From assembly GCF_022539665.2 (NCBI RefSeq), contig NC_081339.1:3776517-3840516 (forward strand): DNA of 64,000 nucleotides. The letters are read 5' to 3'. The notes under the pieces were generated by a model. The model did no database searches, was not told where the DNA came from, and worked only from the letters and a program-made list of their open reading frames with translations. This DNA comes from Daphnia carinata. Lineage: Eukaryota > Arthropoda > Branchiopoda > Diplostraca > Daphniidae. Both the position numbers and the translations under genes were made by a program. Of this stretch, positions 1-11,814 are shown in pieces (position 1 is the stretch's first letter; every line of letters begins with the position of its first letter).

Positions 1-435
1 TTACCGACTCCATCAAGAAGATAATCGACTATTGTGCCGATGCTGAGGACCATCAAGTGAGTTTGATTTTGATTACATTTCATACACAGAAGTGTCCAGC
101 TGTCTACGTGAATCGTACAACCCCACAGTTTTCAAGTGTAGGCAAAACACGTAGATAGCGCACCGGTAATGGAATGATGCATCGTCCAATCACGTCCTTC
201 TTAGTATGACGCCACGATTGGGTCTCTTCAAGTCCTTCGCACTCGTTCAATATTTAATCTTTTTTTCTGTTTCTAGTTGGCCGACTACTTGACTGGTGAC
301 TTCATGGAAGAGCAACTCAAGGGACAGCGCAACATCGCCGGACTGGCCAACACCCTCCAGGGCGTGCTCAGGAAACAACCGAGACTCGGAGACTGGATCT
401 TTGACAACAACCTGTCCAAATCCAAAGCCGTTTAA
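1..435 (+). CDS. Secreted ferritin, heavy-chain type (3' end of gene; two last exons)
   Basis: Partial gene that enters from the left edge. The first visible exon runs from before position 1 to 56 and ends at a GTGAGT donor. The last exon is 277-435, preceded by a pyrimidine-rich TTTCTAG acceptor, and ends in TAA. It encodes the last helices of a ferritin subunit: residues ending DAEDHQ, then ADYLTGDFMEEQLKGQ and a C-terminal short helix ending SKSKAV. The EEQ motif keeps the glutamine that belongs to the ferroxidase centre of heavy chains, so I read it as the catalytic subunit (Fe2+ oxidation). The rest of the centre is outside the window. In insects the heavy and light subunits are secreted and co-assemble in the secretory pathway. 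Its partner gene is the light-chain type at 2122-3156, here tail-to-tail. Family assignment is firm; heavy-chain type is an inference from the C-terminus. Confidence 0.85.
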
Positions 436-2121
436 AAATGGTTCCAGTTTTTTTTTTTTTTAAACCCCACGGCGCGCTGCATTGCGGTCGTCGTTTATCC
501 CCCTTATTACACCCCTTCGTAGTCTTGTGTAAGAATTAGCAACAAAAAACAAGTCATGCCGGTGCGGAAACGCAACTGGAACAAATACAATTTTCCATAT
601 TTCTCCAACAAGCATTTTCTTTTCTGCGTTCATATTGATTTCAATAGCACAAAAAAAACCGCATTTGCCATTTATTTATTTTCTTGCGTCAATCAAAAAT
701 AAATGATCGGTCGATGAGCAGAAAAGCAGACTTCCTAATTTACGGTTGACAGACTCGATGGTTCAAAAAAAAAAGAGGATTCCATCCACGCTCTCTCATC
801 ATGGAATCTCTTCGTTCGTTCTATACGCACAGTAGATATATAAGCATCGGAATTACATCATTTCCCGGGGACGTCGTCCGCGCTTCCCAAACATTACTCG
901 CAAAGTCTTTGGGGGTTCTGTTAAGCGCATCTGGTTGTATTAAGTCTTGAAATGCTCAGCTTCCGCCTGCCGACCCTCCTTCTTTTCCATTCCCCTCTCT
1001 CCGAATCCCGCAAGTCATTAGATTGCATCGTTCCATTCGCGTGGGCAGAGTGCGGTGAAGCTATACCCCCTCCGTTTTCATCTTGCATTTTAGATATGTG
1101 CGGATATACGTCTTTTACGCCTCTCGATCGATGATTGACGTTCACTTCGGCAACATCAGAGTTACTTTCATAGTCAGGCAGATCTTTAAAGTCTTGCATA
1201 ATGACAGCGTCGCAAAACTGTCGGCTTTATTTCACAAACGACAAGCGCACACAGTTGATGGGAAACAAAGGCAAAGCATTGTATCAAATAATTCATAAAT
1301 CATCACGCCAACAATCGATCGGCTTTATCTTTGAACACAATCGATGAGCGTCGCTTGCTTTGATGATGCTGCACACACACACACACACGATTCGACCTTT
1401 ACTTGTGTACTTACCCCCCCCCCTCGTATTCGGTCGTGATTGGCTTTATCACGCGTACACGGAACCTAGGGAAATATCAGCCGTGCGTGTTGCAAGTCTG
1501 TTCTTTTCCTCCCGAACCGGTCTGTAAATGTGTTCTACGTTATAAATAATAACGATGTCCAACGTGTTTGTTTAAAAGACGAAAAAGAGAGACACGATGC
1601 GTGATTTAAAAAAATTCGATGACTTGCTCACGCATTTCGATCACGCCTTCCACGTATGTAATTTATCATCGATTACTATTAGAACCCGCGAGAGTAGAAC
1701 GGAATTCAAAACTCTGGTGGCAGCTCAAAACAATAACGAGCCATGTGAAAATTTAGTAGGCACATAAATCCGCCTCGTGTTAGATTGGCAAGAACTTGCA
1801 TGCAATAGATATTGTTTTGCTTGAGGCATGCGTGGGAAAACCATTTGGCAGAGTTTACGGTTCCCACAAACGATATCCGATAGTTGTAAAACAAATACTC
1901 GAATGCTTCACGTTTTTCACGATACGACGAAAGAACTATTATCGCAGCTGGTGTTCCAAAAAAAAATTGAGGTTAACACACACACACGCGCACGATTTGA
2001 TGACAACATTCAGCGCTCGCTTTCATTTGTAATGTATTCTTTTTTAACAACTACAGGACGTGAATAATGGCAATCATGTGTCAACCATCAACAACTTTGT
2101 GTAAGACACACACACACACGT
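436..2121. other. Ferritin 3' flanks, no gene seen
   Basis: Between the two ferritin stop codons. It holds the 3' UTR of the heavy-chain gene, with an AATAAA near 698, and on the other strand the 3' UTR of the light-chain gene. Short CA repeats lie near 1372-1389, 1977-1988 and 2106-2119. The short open frames here have no family features. Confidence 0.6.
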
Positions 2122-3156
2122 TTAGGCAAGTGACTGATCGAAGAGGTAAAGAGCCAAATCGCTGCCGCTCGTCTCCTGGTACATGGGCACCAAGTTGGTC
2201 ATGTGACCTGCAAGCTCCCGGATGCGTTCAACGTGCTGACTAGTGAATTGGTTTTCCAGAAAATGGCTAAACTATAATACCCCAAAAGCAAAGAAAAAGA
2301 AAATCAAAAAAAGAATTCTTTAAAAATAATAATAATAAAAGTAAAGTCATTGGGATGGGAGTATAGGGGCAAACGTACAGCCGTATCTCGGGTACTTCCT
2401 TGAAGGTGATGAATCTTGGTAGCCGTAACATGGTGATGATCCTGGATCAAAGCGAGCGCTTCGATTTCAGTCCACGGTTTGATACCGTCGTTCAACTGCA
2501 AGGTGAAAGATACACACAAATTGCAATTGTTTTAATGCATCTCGTTTTTCTATAGGGACACATCTCACATTAGCGGAAAGACGAAGACCCGTGTTGTCAT
2601 CGTCCATGATAGGAGCAACGGTAGCTCCTCGTTTTCCGGCGTATTTGACGAGATCGACGGCGTCGTTCCACATGGAATCCGCCAGGTCGTCCAGGTATTT
2701 ACCGAATCCAAGACGATTTTCCGCGTCCGTTTCGAAATGGCTCGACATAATCGAGTAAAGGAAGCTTTGAGCGATGTGCTCGTTGATCAAATTATGCACT
2801 TGCGGTAAATGTCTCTCGAACGTGCTGAAGACGGCCGTGCAAGCTGAAAAATCTACGCGTTTTTTTTCCCGCGTGAACAGAAAAGAGAGACGGGCGCATT
2901 AAAAAGGGAGAGTGAGAGAGCAACTCTACCGTCAGATTAGATTTGTATAAGAACAAGCATTCCCAGCTCCTTAGATCAAAGGGGGAAAAGCTTCGATGTA
3001 CACGTAAGCCTTACCGTATTGGCTGGCGGATTCATAGCCATCGCTCCAGCCGTCGGCGCTCAGTGAGAGCAGATGATCGGAACATTTGCCCGCATGAACC
3101 AAGTTGGCGCAGCCGAACAGGGCCACTAAAATGACGCCAATTTGAGCCATGAACAT
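2122..3156 (-). CDS. Secreted ferritin, light-chain type (complete, 227 aa)
   Basis: Four exons join in phase: 3156-3015, 2843-2569, 2495-2379 and 2271-2122, with consensus donors and acceptors. The product is 227 residues, the usual length of insect ferritin light chains. It starts with a signal peptide (MFMAQIGVILVALFGCANLVHA) followed by a secreted-ferritin Cys (GKCSDH). The body has the four-helix ferritin pattern, including LVKYAGKRG and the late helix VERIRELAGHM. At the place where heavy chains carry ferroxidase Glu62 and His65 (family pattern EExxH) this protein has SMWND, so the centre is absent. That supports a role in iron-core nucleation and heteropolymer assembly rather than oxidation. 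An in-frame start two codons later also exists. I saw no CAGUGN-type IRE loop just upstream; a further 5' UTR exon is possible. Confidence 0.9.
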
Positions 3157-4644
3157 TCCGGCTATATGTTTGGCGTGTATACTGATGGTCTGCCATTCGG
3201 CCGTAATGGCTCAAATAGGAACGAGAAAAAATAAAGGACGTCTCTCCGTGAGCCGCAGATAACAAGCCGAGCAAATCCACCACCAAATTGTTTTTATCGG
3301 TTGCACAGCAACAAACTTCTCCCTTTTTTTTTATTTTTATAACAAAAGAAATATATTGTCCTCTCTTGTTCGGCTGGGGCTTGCACACAGGCCGCCATTT
3401 GCAGTACGGAACCTTTTCAGAAAGAAGTGCTCAATCATCATCAACTGCAATTGAGTCAATTGAGTTTCGTTGGACACAAGTCAGGGTTGCCCCCCCCCCC
3501 CCCCCTACCCGTCTATGAGATGAAAAAAAAAAGCATTTGACAAGCAGTCGCCTTTCAACTTGATTTGGAAGAGCTACGGCAAGAAGGCAAGCGACTGGGA
3601 ATGCTGGAGATGATAATCAGTTGAGAAACAATCGATCCTGTGACTCGAAGAATGTATGGCATACGTGTCCCCGTCCACGCACGGTTTCCTATATCCACGT
3701 TGGAATCTAACTTGACGCAAATGTTTTTGTCTTTCATTGAATTCATGCCAATCCCATCATTTCAATTTCCCTTGACCACGCCTATTCAGCGACCTGTCAA
3801 CGGCATGCACGCGTGAAACAGTGCCTCACTTCATACGTTGGATCTCGGCCCCCTCAAGATGGAGAAAAGACGTCACCCAGCCAACTGGACCCAACATCGA
3901 TTATTGCACCAGCTGCCCTAAGGGACGGCTATTGGGGTCGTCACAAACGCCTTTTCTCGTTTATTTTTTTTTTTCCAATAGTGTACAACATCTAATCGTT
4001 TTTTTTCTTTCCCCTTTTTTTTTTTGCTCTTGTATTTCCTTTTGTCAAGCAATTTGCTGACGACTACCTAACACAAGTATTTCGTGCAAGCGACAACAAT
4101 GCAGGGATTGCCAACGATACGTGAGCTTCTTCCTAGAATACTATACCGGACTCGAGGTTCTATGGCCGTCTCGAGTATTGCAGCAACAATATCGTGTTGG
4201 AAATGAAACTGAAACGCTGTTGTGACACTCGAAATGACCTCTTGACAGCTTCCGTCTCGTTATCTGTGTCTTTATTAACTTTAAACCCCCAACAAAATAG
4301 GTGCCAAGTGTTTAATAGCTCTCCACATTTCAGCAGTGTGTTTTGTTTTTATTGTGTTTAATTCATAGAGGAAAGAGGGCAGCAAAAAAAAAAAAGAAAA
4401 GAAATAGAAGAAAAGTTTGACAAATGAATAGTTGCAGCCATTACTGGTCATTAATTACTCAGAAGAAGAATCAATAAGAAAGTGGAATACAAAGTGTGTT
4501 TGGTTCCATCGATTGCAAGTTACGCTGAAACTTATATCAATAGCTGGGTTTAAAAAAAAAGAAAATTGTTTTCCCTAAAGTTTTTCCTGGGCTTTGACGA
4601 AGAAAAAAAAAGGCGATGTTTGATGCAACATCATAAAAAGAAAG
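3157..4644. other. Ferritin light-chain 5' flank and IDE 3' flank
   Basis: No coding gene recognised. It contains a C-tract near 3490-3504, several T-tracts (3965-4025) and, on the minus strand, AATAAA-like signals (TTTATT on the plus strand near 4270 and 4345) that could end the IDE transcript. Confidence 0.5.
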
Positions 4645-7600
4645 TTACAATTTGGCTTTAGCTGACGCTGCCAAAACACTATTTTTGTCGATGGGTGTAG
4701 CCAGAGGGAAGAGAGGCAAGCTTTTCTTGAAAGCGGCCACGTCTTCAACGAGTTCCGTCTCCCTGATCTCTGGTGGTGGCGGCGATAAGGTGACGCCGCC
4801 ATTGGTGTGCACCACCGGTTCGGCTTTCTCTTGCGCCACATTCGACGCCACAATATGGACGGCCATTTTACGTCGCAATGGCGACTGGTGAAACACATAT
4901 GAAGCGAAAAAATCCAATAGTTCTTCGTGCGTGATCTGCATCAGCTCCTCAACTTCCACATCGTCACGGTCGAAGAAGTATTGCCCGGTCGTGATTTCTG
5001 ACCAGTAACGCACGGCTCGATGGCTTAGTTGTTTGGGTTTCTCTTGTCGCCGCACGGCTAGAGCAGTCTTATGTCTTTCAAATTCTTCGGCCGACATATC
5101 TTTCAAGGTTTGCTGAAGTAAGCAGTGGCAACAGAAAAAAAAAATGAAATATGAAAAAAAATGGGAAACATAAAGAAGAAACGGGTCAATACAATCAAGC
5201 TTTACAAGTCCTGATCGATACTTAGCTGCGACACGAAGATCAATAATTTGTTTACCTCCATGCTGTGCAGGAATGCCTCTATGCGTCCGTCCACGTAGGT
5301 TGCTATATTATTCCATAAAACCGTCATTTAAAAATAATAATGAAATTGACTGGGTTCTTTGAATTCCATACGTGGCTTTTCCGATTGGACGATGAAGCGT
5401 AAGCCTTGGACACCGTGGGCTCTTCTCACGCCGCTAAAGACGATGTAGCCCAATTGTTCTTGGGTGCGCAGGATATTGAAGCAAGGCTCCTTGAGGATTT
5501 GCATGGCAAGCTCGAGTAACATGTTGGCACGCTTTTCCTCCAAGCCCAGCTGCAGGTAAGTTTCGACGCAATGCGTGGCGTGAACGTCATTGTCAGCGCA
5601 GTACAAAAAATTGGCACCTAGCGTCCGAAAAAAGGGTGAACGATGAATGATTAATGAAACACAACGTGCGTTAATACTATCAAGTTTTACCATCGTTCAT
5701 TTGTACTTCGCGGTCGCGGATCAGTTGGCTCGGTAGCAATGGTTTAGTGGCGAAATGAGTTTTAAGGCCCGCTTCAACTGTGTCAACCATGTCCATCGCT
5801 TGCTGCATTCGTTAATTATTGAAATTCAAATGTTAACAATTCACACTAATCTTCTTAAATAGACTTAAGAGAATTCTACTACCTGCTTAGTAAGGTTTCC
5901 ATGGAATAGGAATTCCAGGTGGAGTTGGGAAAAGAGAAACGGTATGAACGACTGGAGTGATTCCACTGTTAAATCGTCGGTGGAGTTCAGTAGATCCGTT
6001 TTAGACCAGGCTCTTTCCGCTAGAAGCATGTTCGTGTGGTATGTGGCATGTTGATATGGCTGCTCAGCTCTGTCGGCATGGCAGCGTGAAGATTTAAAAT
6101 GCATTTCATTTTCTATTTCACGTTCATTCTATTACCTGAAGTTTTGCAACGCCCGAACATAAGACTCTTTGAGAATTCTGAAGCGTTGAGGATCGACCGT
6201 AAATGTTGTCAACTTTTCAATTAACTTTTGCAATAGGGTTGGCAACTTATCGTTGTAACCCTTGAGGCTCAGCTTTCACAATCGAAAGAAATAGGAAACA
6301 TTTGATTAGATTTCCAGGGAAATGGAAATTGATGGCTAACCTGGAGGCCATATTTGGTGCTCTGAAGAGCGTAACCTAATCCAGCAACCTCGGCCGCATA
6401 GGTGAACTCATTTAGAGCATCATGGAACAAGCTTGCGAGCAGACAAACTTGCGAGCAGCGTAAAGGATCCAAATAAGCTATCGGACTGATTCATTATAGA
6501 TTAGAATATTTAGGTTTATCTTTGAGGCATCTTTAAAGATTATTCTTTTGATACCTGAACATTTCGATGTAGACTACCGCTTTGGGAAGCAGAAACTCGG
6601 TATCCTGCTTGAACCACACGCGACTCAGTTGACTATTCTTTAAGATGATTGGCCACGGCTGGGGCTAAAAAGAAAAGAATTGCTTTATCAAACGCATACA
6701 TTGGATGTTCTAATTGCTTGGCTACCTCTTCTCTGGCCACTAAATCGAGTTTTTCAGGGATGAACTCATTACGATGCGGCATATGCAGCTTTTCGGATAA
6801 TCCAGCATTCTTCCATGCTTCTATGTCCTTGGGATCAATCTTCTCCAGTTTGTACGACGTCCCATACCAAACCTCCTTCGAATCAGCAACAGATTCGAAT
6901 TTTTTGCCAATTACAGCAATACTGAAATATATATACAAAGTTAATCAGTCAAGTTTTGAACGCAATAAATGTTTCGACATAACCAACCGTATGTTTTCGG
7001 GTGTCAGCATATCTAATACGGATGTGACTAATTCAGGTATCCATTCTTTGAAAGAGTAATCACCGCTAATAACTTCCTCCATGGGGTAGTACTGCAGCTT
7101 TGAAGCCAGGCTGCACACGTAGGATTGCGGCTTTTCCTTATCCTTGAAACGGAATTGCACTCGCGAAAGACCTTCAAGTTCGTCAAATACCCATTTTTGA
7201 GGTTCGAGCTTCCTTAACATATTCAAGTACTACGAAAAACAAACATAAAAATATTGTAGAAGCAAACAATAAGGTTTGGAAATGAACGAAGCGATCTTAC
7301 TTGAAAAGCTAAAGTGACTATATCATCAACGTGCTCAATTCCATCTTCGGTCAGGTCGACATTGATTCCGAAAAAGGCAAATCCTTTAGCTCCACTGCTT
7401 TCTCCAGCCATAAGAGAGTTGACCCATCCTCGATTTTTCAACTCAGACAGCAGACTTCCCGGTCCTTCGTGGCCAATCAAATGGCTAAGGTATCGTTCCG
7501 GCTATCAAATAATTAGATCAATTTAGTTGTAAAATCGTACCTTGTAATATCTATTAACGTACTTGGGTTTCATAATATTCCCGCATATCAGGTACAGGGA

Positions 7601-8847
7601 AGGTAATATTCAAATTACGAATATCTTTGACTGGGACCACCAAGCCTTTCACTTGTAGGTTTTCCGGACCGAACGGATGTTCTTTCCACTCAGGTGATTC
7701 TACATTTTTATTCTCAACTTCGGAAAACAATCCGACGCAGAGCTTTTCGAGTTCATCTAGGGATTCTAAATAAAGCACGAATTCGTAAGTTTTGATGATA
7801 GTATAAACGAGATAGTTACGGACATATTACTTACCTTGCCCCAAGACAACTAACGACATCAAATTTGCCGAATACCACTTTTGGTGGAATTTAAGCAATT
7901 CTTCGCGCACTTGGATTCCTCTTTCTTTAGGAATAGAATCCAATGTTTCTTTGTTACCGGTACCGAACTTTGAATAGGGGTGATCGGGATTAGAAGTTGA
8001 CTTTTCGAGTTGTGAAAGACGCCAGGCATCACTAGGGATATTTTTGACGTGCTCCGAGTCCACGGCGTTTACTTCCCTATCAGTCGCACTTTCTGTGAAA
8101 AGTGGTGTAAGAAAAAACTGGGCAAAACGATCCAACGCAGCTGATAACTGAAGTGGTACAACATCAAAGTAATAATTGGTGTGATCTGATGCAGTGAAGG
8201 CATTTGAGCTACCACCTAAAAAGCAAATGGCAAATTCACTGGAATTTAAATAATCTTTATATCAACAAATATACAAGCTCATCATCTCATTTTTACCATG
8301 TTCACTAAGAAATTTTGGATACTCATTTTCCACTGGATACTTTTCAGTGCCCAAAAACAACATATGCTCACAAAAGTGGGCAAGTCCAGGTAAATCTTGA
8401 GGATCACACATATGCCCTAATCGTAGAAGGAAACAAAATTACTAAGAAATAAAGTACTCATCATTGTGTAGCTAAAGAACTACATACCAACATTGACCTC
8501 CATGGCAGCAGCAGATTTATCAGTTGTAGGGTCACTTACAAGTAAAATTTTCATGTTGTTCTTCAGCATTAGTCCCCTGTATTCTCTTTTATCTTGCTCA
8601 GATTTTACTATATTGTCCCATCGTTTATATGAATAATTTCCATCCATTTTCACTATGGGTGATGAAGAACTTTGCCTGCAGAAATATAGATTAGTAGCAA
8701 GGCTTTAAAATTTTCAAGCTGAAATTACCTGGTTAACAAGTTTAAATTTCCAAATAATATTTTGGACCGCAAGTTCAACTTGCAGGATATTCGAGCAAAG
8801 TTAACTATATTGACTACCACGGAAAAAGAAGAAAATAGCATCCGCAT
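4645..8847 (-). CDS. IDE: Insulin-degrading enzyme (insulysin, M16A zinc metallopeptidase), 16 exons, 1033 aa
   Basis: Exons: 8847-8729, 8675-8488, 8416-8297, 8215-7835, 7765-7563, 7501-7301, 7229-6988, 6921-6726, 6664-6555, 6485-6341, 6272-6136, 6069-5883, 5802-5691, 5617-5372, 5302-5256, 5112-4645. They join in phase to 3102 nt. The human protein is about 1019 aa. The inverted zinc motif HFCEH is at residues 116-120, with the third ligand Glu near 197 in NAVDSEH. The C-terminal half keeps LRTQEQLGY (Arg831, Tyr838), which completes the active site across the clamshell. The enzyme degrades short amyloidogenic peptides, including insulin-like peptides. The N-terminus (about 40 residues, basic, no acidic residue) looks like a mitochondrial presequence; a second Met at the start of exon 2 could give a cytosolic form. 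The C-terminus ends AKL, a peroxisomal-type tail. The exon 6726 donor (GTAGCC) is weak but required by phase. Confidence 0.96.
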
Positions 8848-9492
8848 TAAATAGAAAGCGTGGATTTATATTGAGACCAAAACCTTTAAGTAAACACATC
8901 TATCTAGATATAACAAATAGGGCACAGCAACGAACCAGTCAATAAGTAGTAGGATTTGAAGTTTTGTAAAATTTTAAGATGTAGACTGTTTTTTGATGAC
9001 TCTTGTAATCTCCTTCTGACCGTCCGCTGTCGTCTGCGACGGCTTGTAGATCTGTCCGTTTGAGTTTGACGCTTTTAGGATCATTTTCTTTTCGATAATA
9101 CTGAGAAAAATCTAAATTTTAGAAAATTTTGTATGCTGAGGGAATTGAAAAAAAAAAATAACCATTTTTTAGAGTCACAATAAGCTCTCTCGTTTTTTGA
9201 CAACCTTGTTATTACGAATTTTCCCCTTCATTTACAGACGACGTCTGTTCTTGTCTGACCATGGTTTGGAAGCCGAAAGGAAGAGAAAACGCTGAAGCTG
9301 GCTGAAGCTTTTCTCTAATTTGAAAACTATTAACAACTTAACATATTCTACACTTCAACTTTGTTGTACGCGGGCATGTTTGTCATTCCTGTCTTATAAA
9401 GACGAGTTAATTCCTTTTGGCAAACACCTGAGTTTCCTTACATCTCCCAACAGTTTAACTGACAGTGAACTTGTGTGGTTGGTGTTATATAA
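8848..9492. promoter_or_regulatory. Divergent promoter region between IDE and ZCCHC8
   Basis: 645 bp separate the IDE start codon (minus strand) from the ZCCHC8 start codon (plus strand). No other gene fits here, so both 5' UTRs and both core promoters must lie in it unless there are further upstream exons. I could not identify TATA or initiator elements with certainty. Confidence 0.6.
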
Positions 9493-11750
9493 ATGTCGTC
9501 ACCAGGAAAGAAACATGAAACAAACGAAAAGACCACTGTTGACATAAGGGACTGTGATAATCCTGAAATATTTTTTGTAATTGATGAAGTTGGTTCTGAG
9601 GATGGTAATGAAGTGAGCAGTGGAGCTAAGCCACAAGTTTTGTTTATAAAAGGAGAATGTTGCCAAGTTATATCTGAGAAAACATCATTTGTATCAAGTG
9701 AAGAAGCCTCCACTGCTGTTACAGAAGCACAAGAAGATGGTAAAATTGGGATAATACCTTGTAAAATTGCCTCTACTGCAGTTAAAGATGAACAAGAAGA
9801 TGATGAACCTGAGATCATTTTTTCCAGTGAACATCCAGCTGTTTCATTACCTATTTTGAGACCAAAATCTGCTAACACAACACCAACTGAAACATTGAGT
9901 ACCATAGAGGACCATTCTGTAAATTTTAGTTTTTGAATTACTTAACAAACTTGAAAAATATGTTCTAACCAATAAACTAAATAACTTTAGGCAGTTCAAG
10001 GGGAAACTGTTCAACCCAGTGATTGTCAACCAGGAATAAGCTTTTTTGAAGAAGCATCTGGAATGTTTTGCTTGGACACTACACCAGAGGAAGGAAAACA
10101 AAAACCATTGGGCCCAAGATTCATAAGAGTAATACCTTATGATTCTCAAAAAGTATCATTTAACAAATCCCCTACTAATACCATTGGGTTACTCCATCCT
10201 CCATCAGGAATTCAGCTCGACTCTAAAATCTGAAGAAGATTCAGTAGCCTCCACAGGAGATGGCACTAAACAAGACAATAGATGTTTTAATTGTTCCGGT
10301 GACCACACCATAATGAATTGCCCACATCCAAAGAACCAAAAAGAAATTTCCAAAAACCGTTCTATGTTTTTGAAGCATCAGCCAAGGATGTAATGTGCAA
10401 ACACTAGTTCTGCTTCATTTGCATTATCATGTGTTTGTTAATTGGCAACTTTTGTTGTTCTAGGAATCGTTATCATGTTGACAAACCCAACAAATTCGAT
10501 CATTTTACTCCGGGTGTCATCAGTAAGGAGTTACGGGATGCCCTTGGCCTAAGAAGATCAGATATTCCGTTGCATGTGTACCAAATGCGTATATTGGGAT
10601 ACCCTCCGGGATGGATGGAACATATTAAACAGTATTCTTCCGGACTAGAAATGATCGATTTTGCATCAGCCACCTCATCTTCAACGGAAGGAATTCAAAA
10701 AGTAACATATGACTATGACGGAATTATTGACTATCCTGGCTTCAACGTTCCAGTTGACCGCGGTGTGCGTGATGTAAGATAATCAAAAACTGTTCATTAA
10801 AATAATGTAATATAAATGTATCCTACTTTTGTAACGAATCACTTACAGGAATGGCGTTATATGAACTTTCCTCCTATGCAAGATTACAATTCCAAAGAGG
10901 TACTCATTGGAAATTTGAAGATGCATAACCAAACGCAGATGAACTCAACAGAAGATTCTGGCACCATTTTGGTTGGTAGTTTTCGCTCGAAAATTATTCT
11001 GCAAATTATGGATAGAACTTTTTCTTGCTTTATTTTAAAAACATAGAAATTTTTGTATTTCTTCTTTTTTTTACTATATACTTTTTCCTTTTTCATTTAG
11101 TTGCATTTTGTTATAAACATTGTTCTTCTTTACTTTTTTCTTTTTAACTTCTTTTTTATTATATTTTTTTTAAATTTTCTCTTAAAGTTTCTATTTATTC
11201 ATTTATTTCTTTGTTTTATTATTTAATATTTTTCCCCTTCTAGGATATTATAGACATGGACACATCCATAGAAGACCTTGAAGAGCAGCGCAAAGCTTTA
11301 CTTGCAGAGCTGGATCAGGATGATGATAACGAAGAGAATGGGGTTCGAAATCCAACCATCGAAATAACAGGCGATTTTACTAATGCGTGCAGCTCGGAAG
11401 AGAGCCAACCCCATAATCCAACGAATGAAGTCGTTGGAGAAAAACCTATTCAAGCAACCCATCCTGGATCTCCTTTGCCAGAAGCATCGCCAGTGGAAGA
11501 TGAAAGCCCTAACATCGATGACCAGAACCAATCTCCCAAAAAAAGCAAACTTCTGGCAATGGGAACGCCGGTCTCAATACGATATTCCCCTTACAATACT
11601 TTGCCAGCAAGAGATAAATTTGCGCAAAATGGTTGCTTTGGGACTATGGGCGAACTTTTATTGTATGAAAATCTTCCAACCAGCACTGGTGCTTTTCAAA
11701 AGATGAGATCTCTTCTTCAAAAAGTGAGGAAAGTGTTCCAAAAGAAATAA
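9493..11750 (+). CDS. ZCCHC8: ZCCHC8 homologue, NEXT complex scaffold, 6 exons, about 569 aa
   Basis: Exons: 9493-9918, 9991-10152, 10208-10389, 10464-10773, 10849-about 10971, 11244-11750. The zinc knuckle CFNCSGDHTIMNC is in exon 3. Exon 4 carries the PSP domain (KFDHFTPGVISKELRDALG, then YQMRILGYPPGWMEH). The last exon has an acidic segment starting EDLEEQRKALLAEL and a C-terminal motif near MGELLLYENLPTSTGAF that matches the conserved ZCCHC8 tail, which in human binds the helicase MTR4. Known role: with MTR4 and RBM7 it directs unstable nuclear RNAs to the exosome. The first exon is acidic and disordered. Intron 10153-10207 is only 55 nt and has a TACTAAT branch-like site. The end of exon 5 is uncertain: GAG/GTACTC after 10899 is also in phase. 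Confidence 0.92.
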
Positions 11751-11814
11751 TGTAATACGAATTCTGAATTTGATTGCAATGTATATATTTCCTCGACAAC
11801 ATTTTGGATCATTA

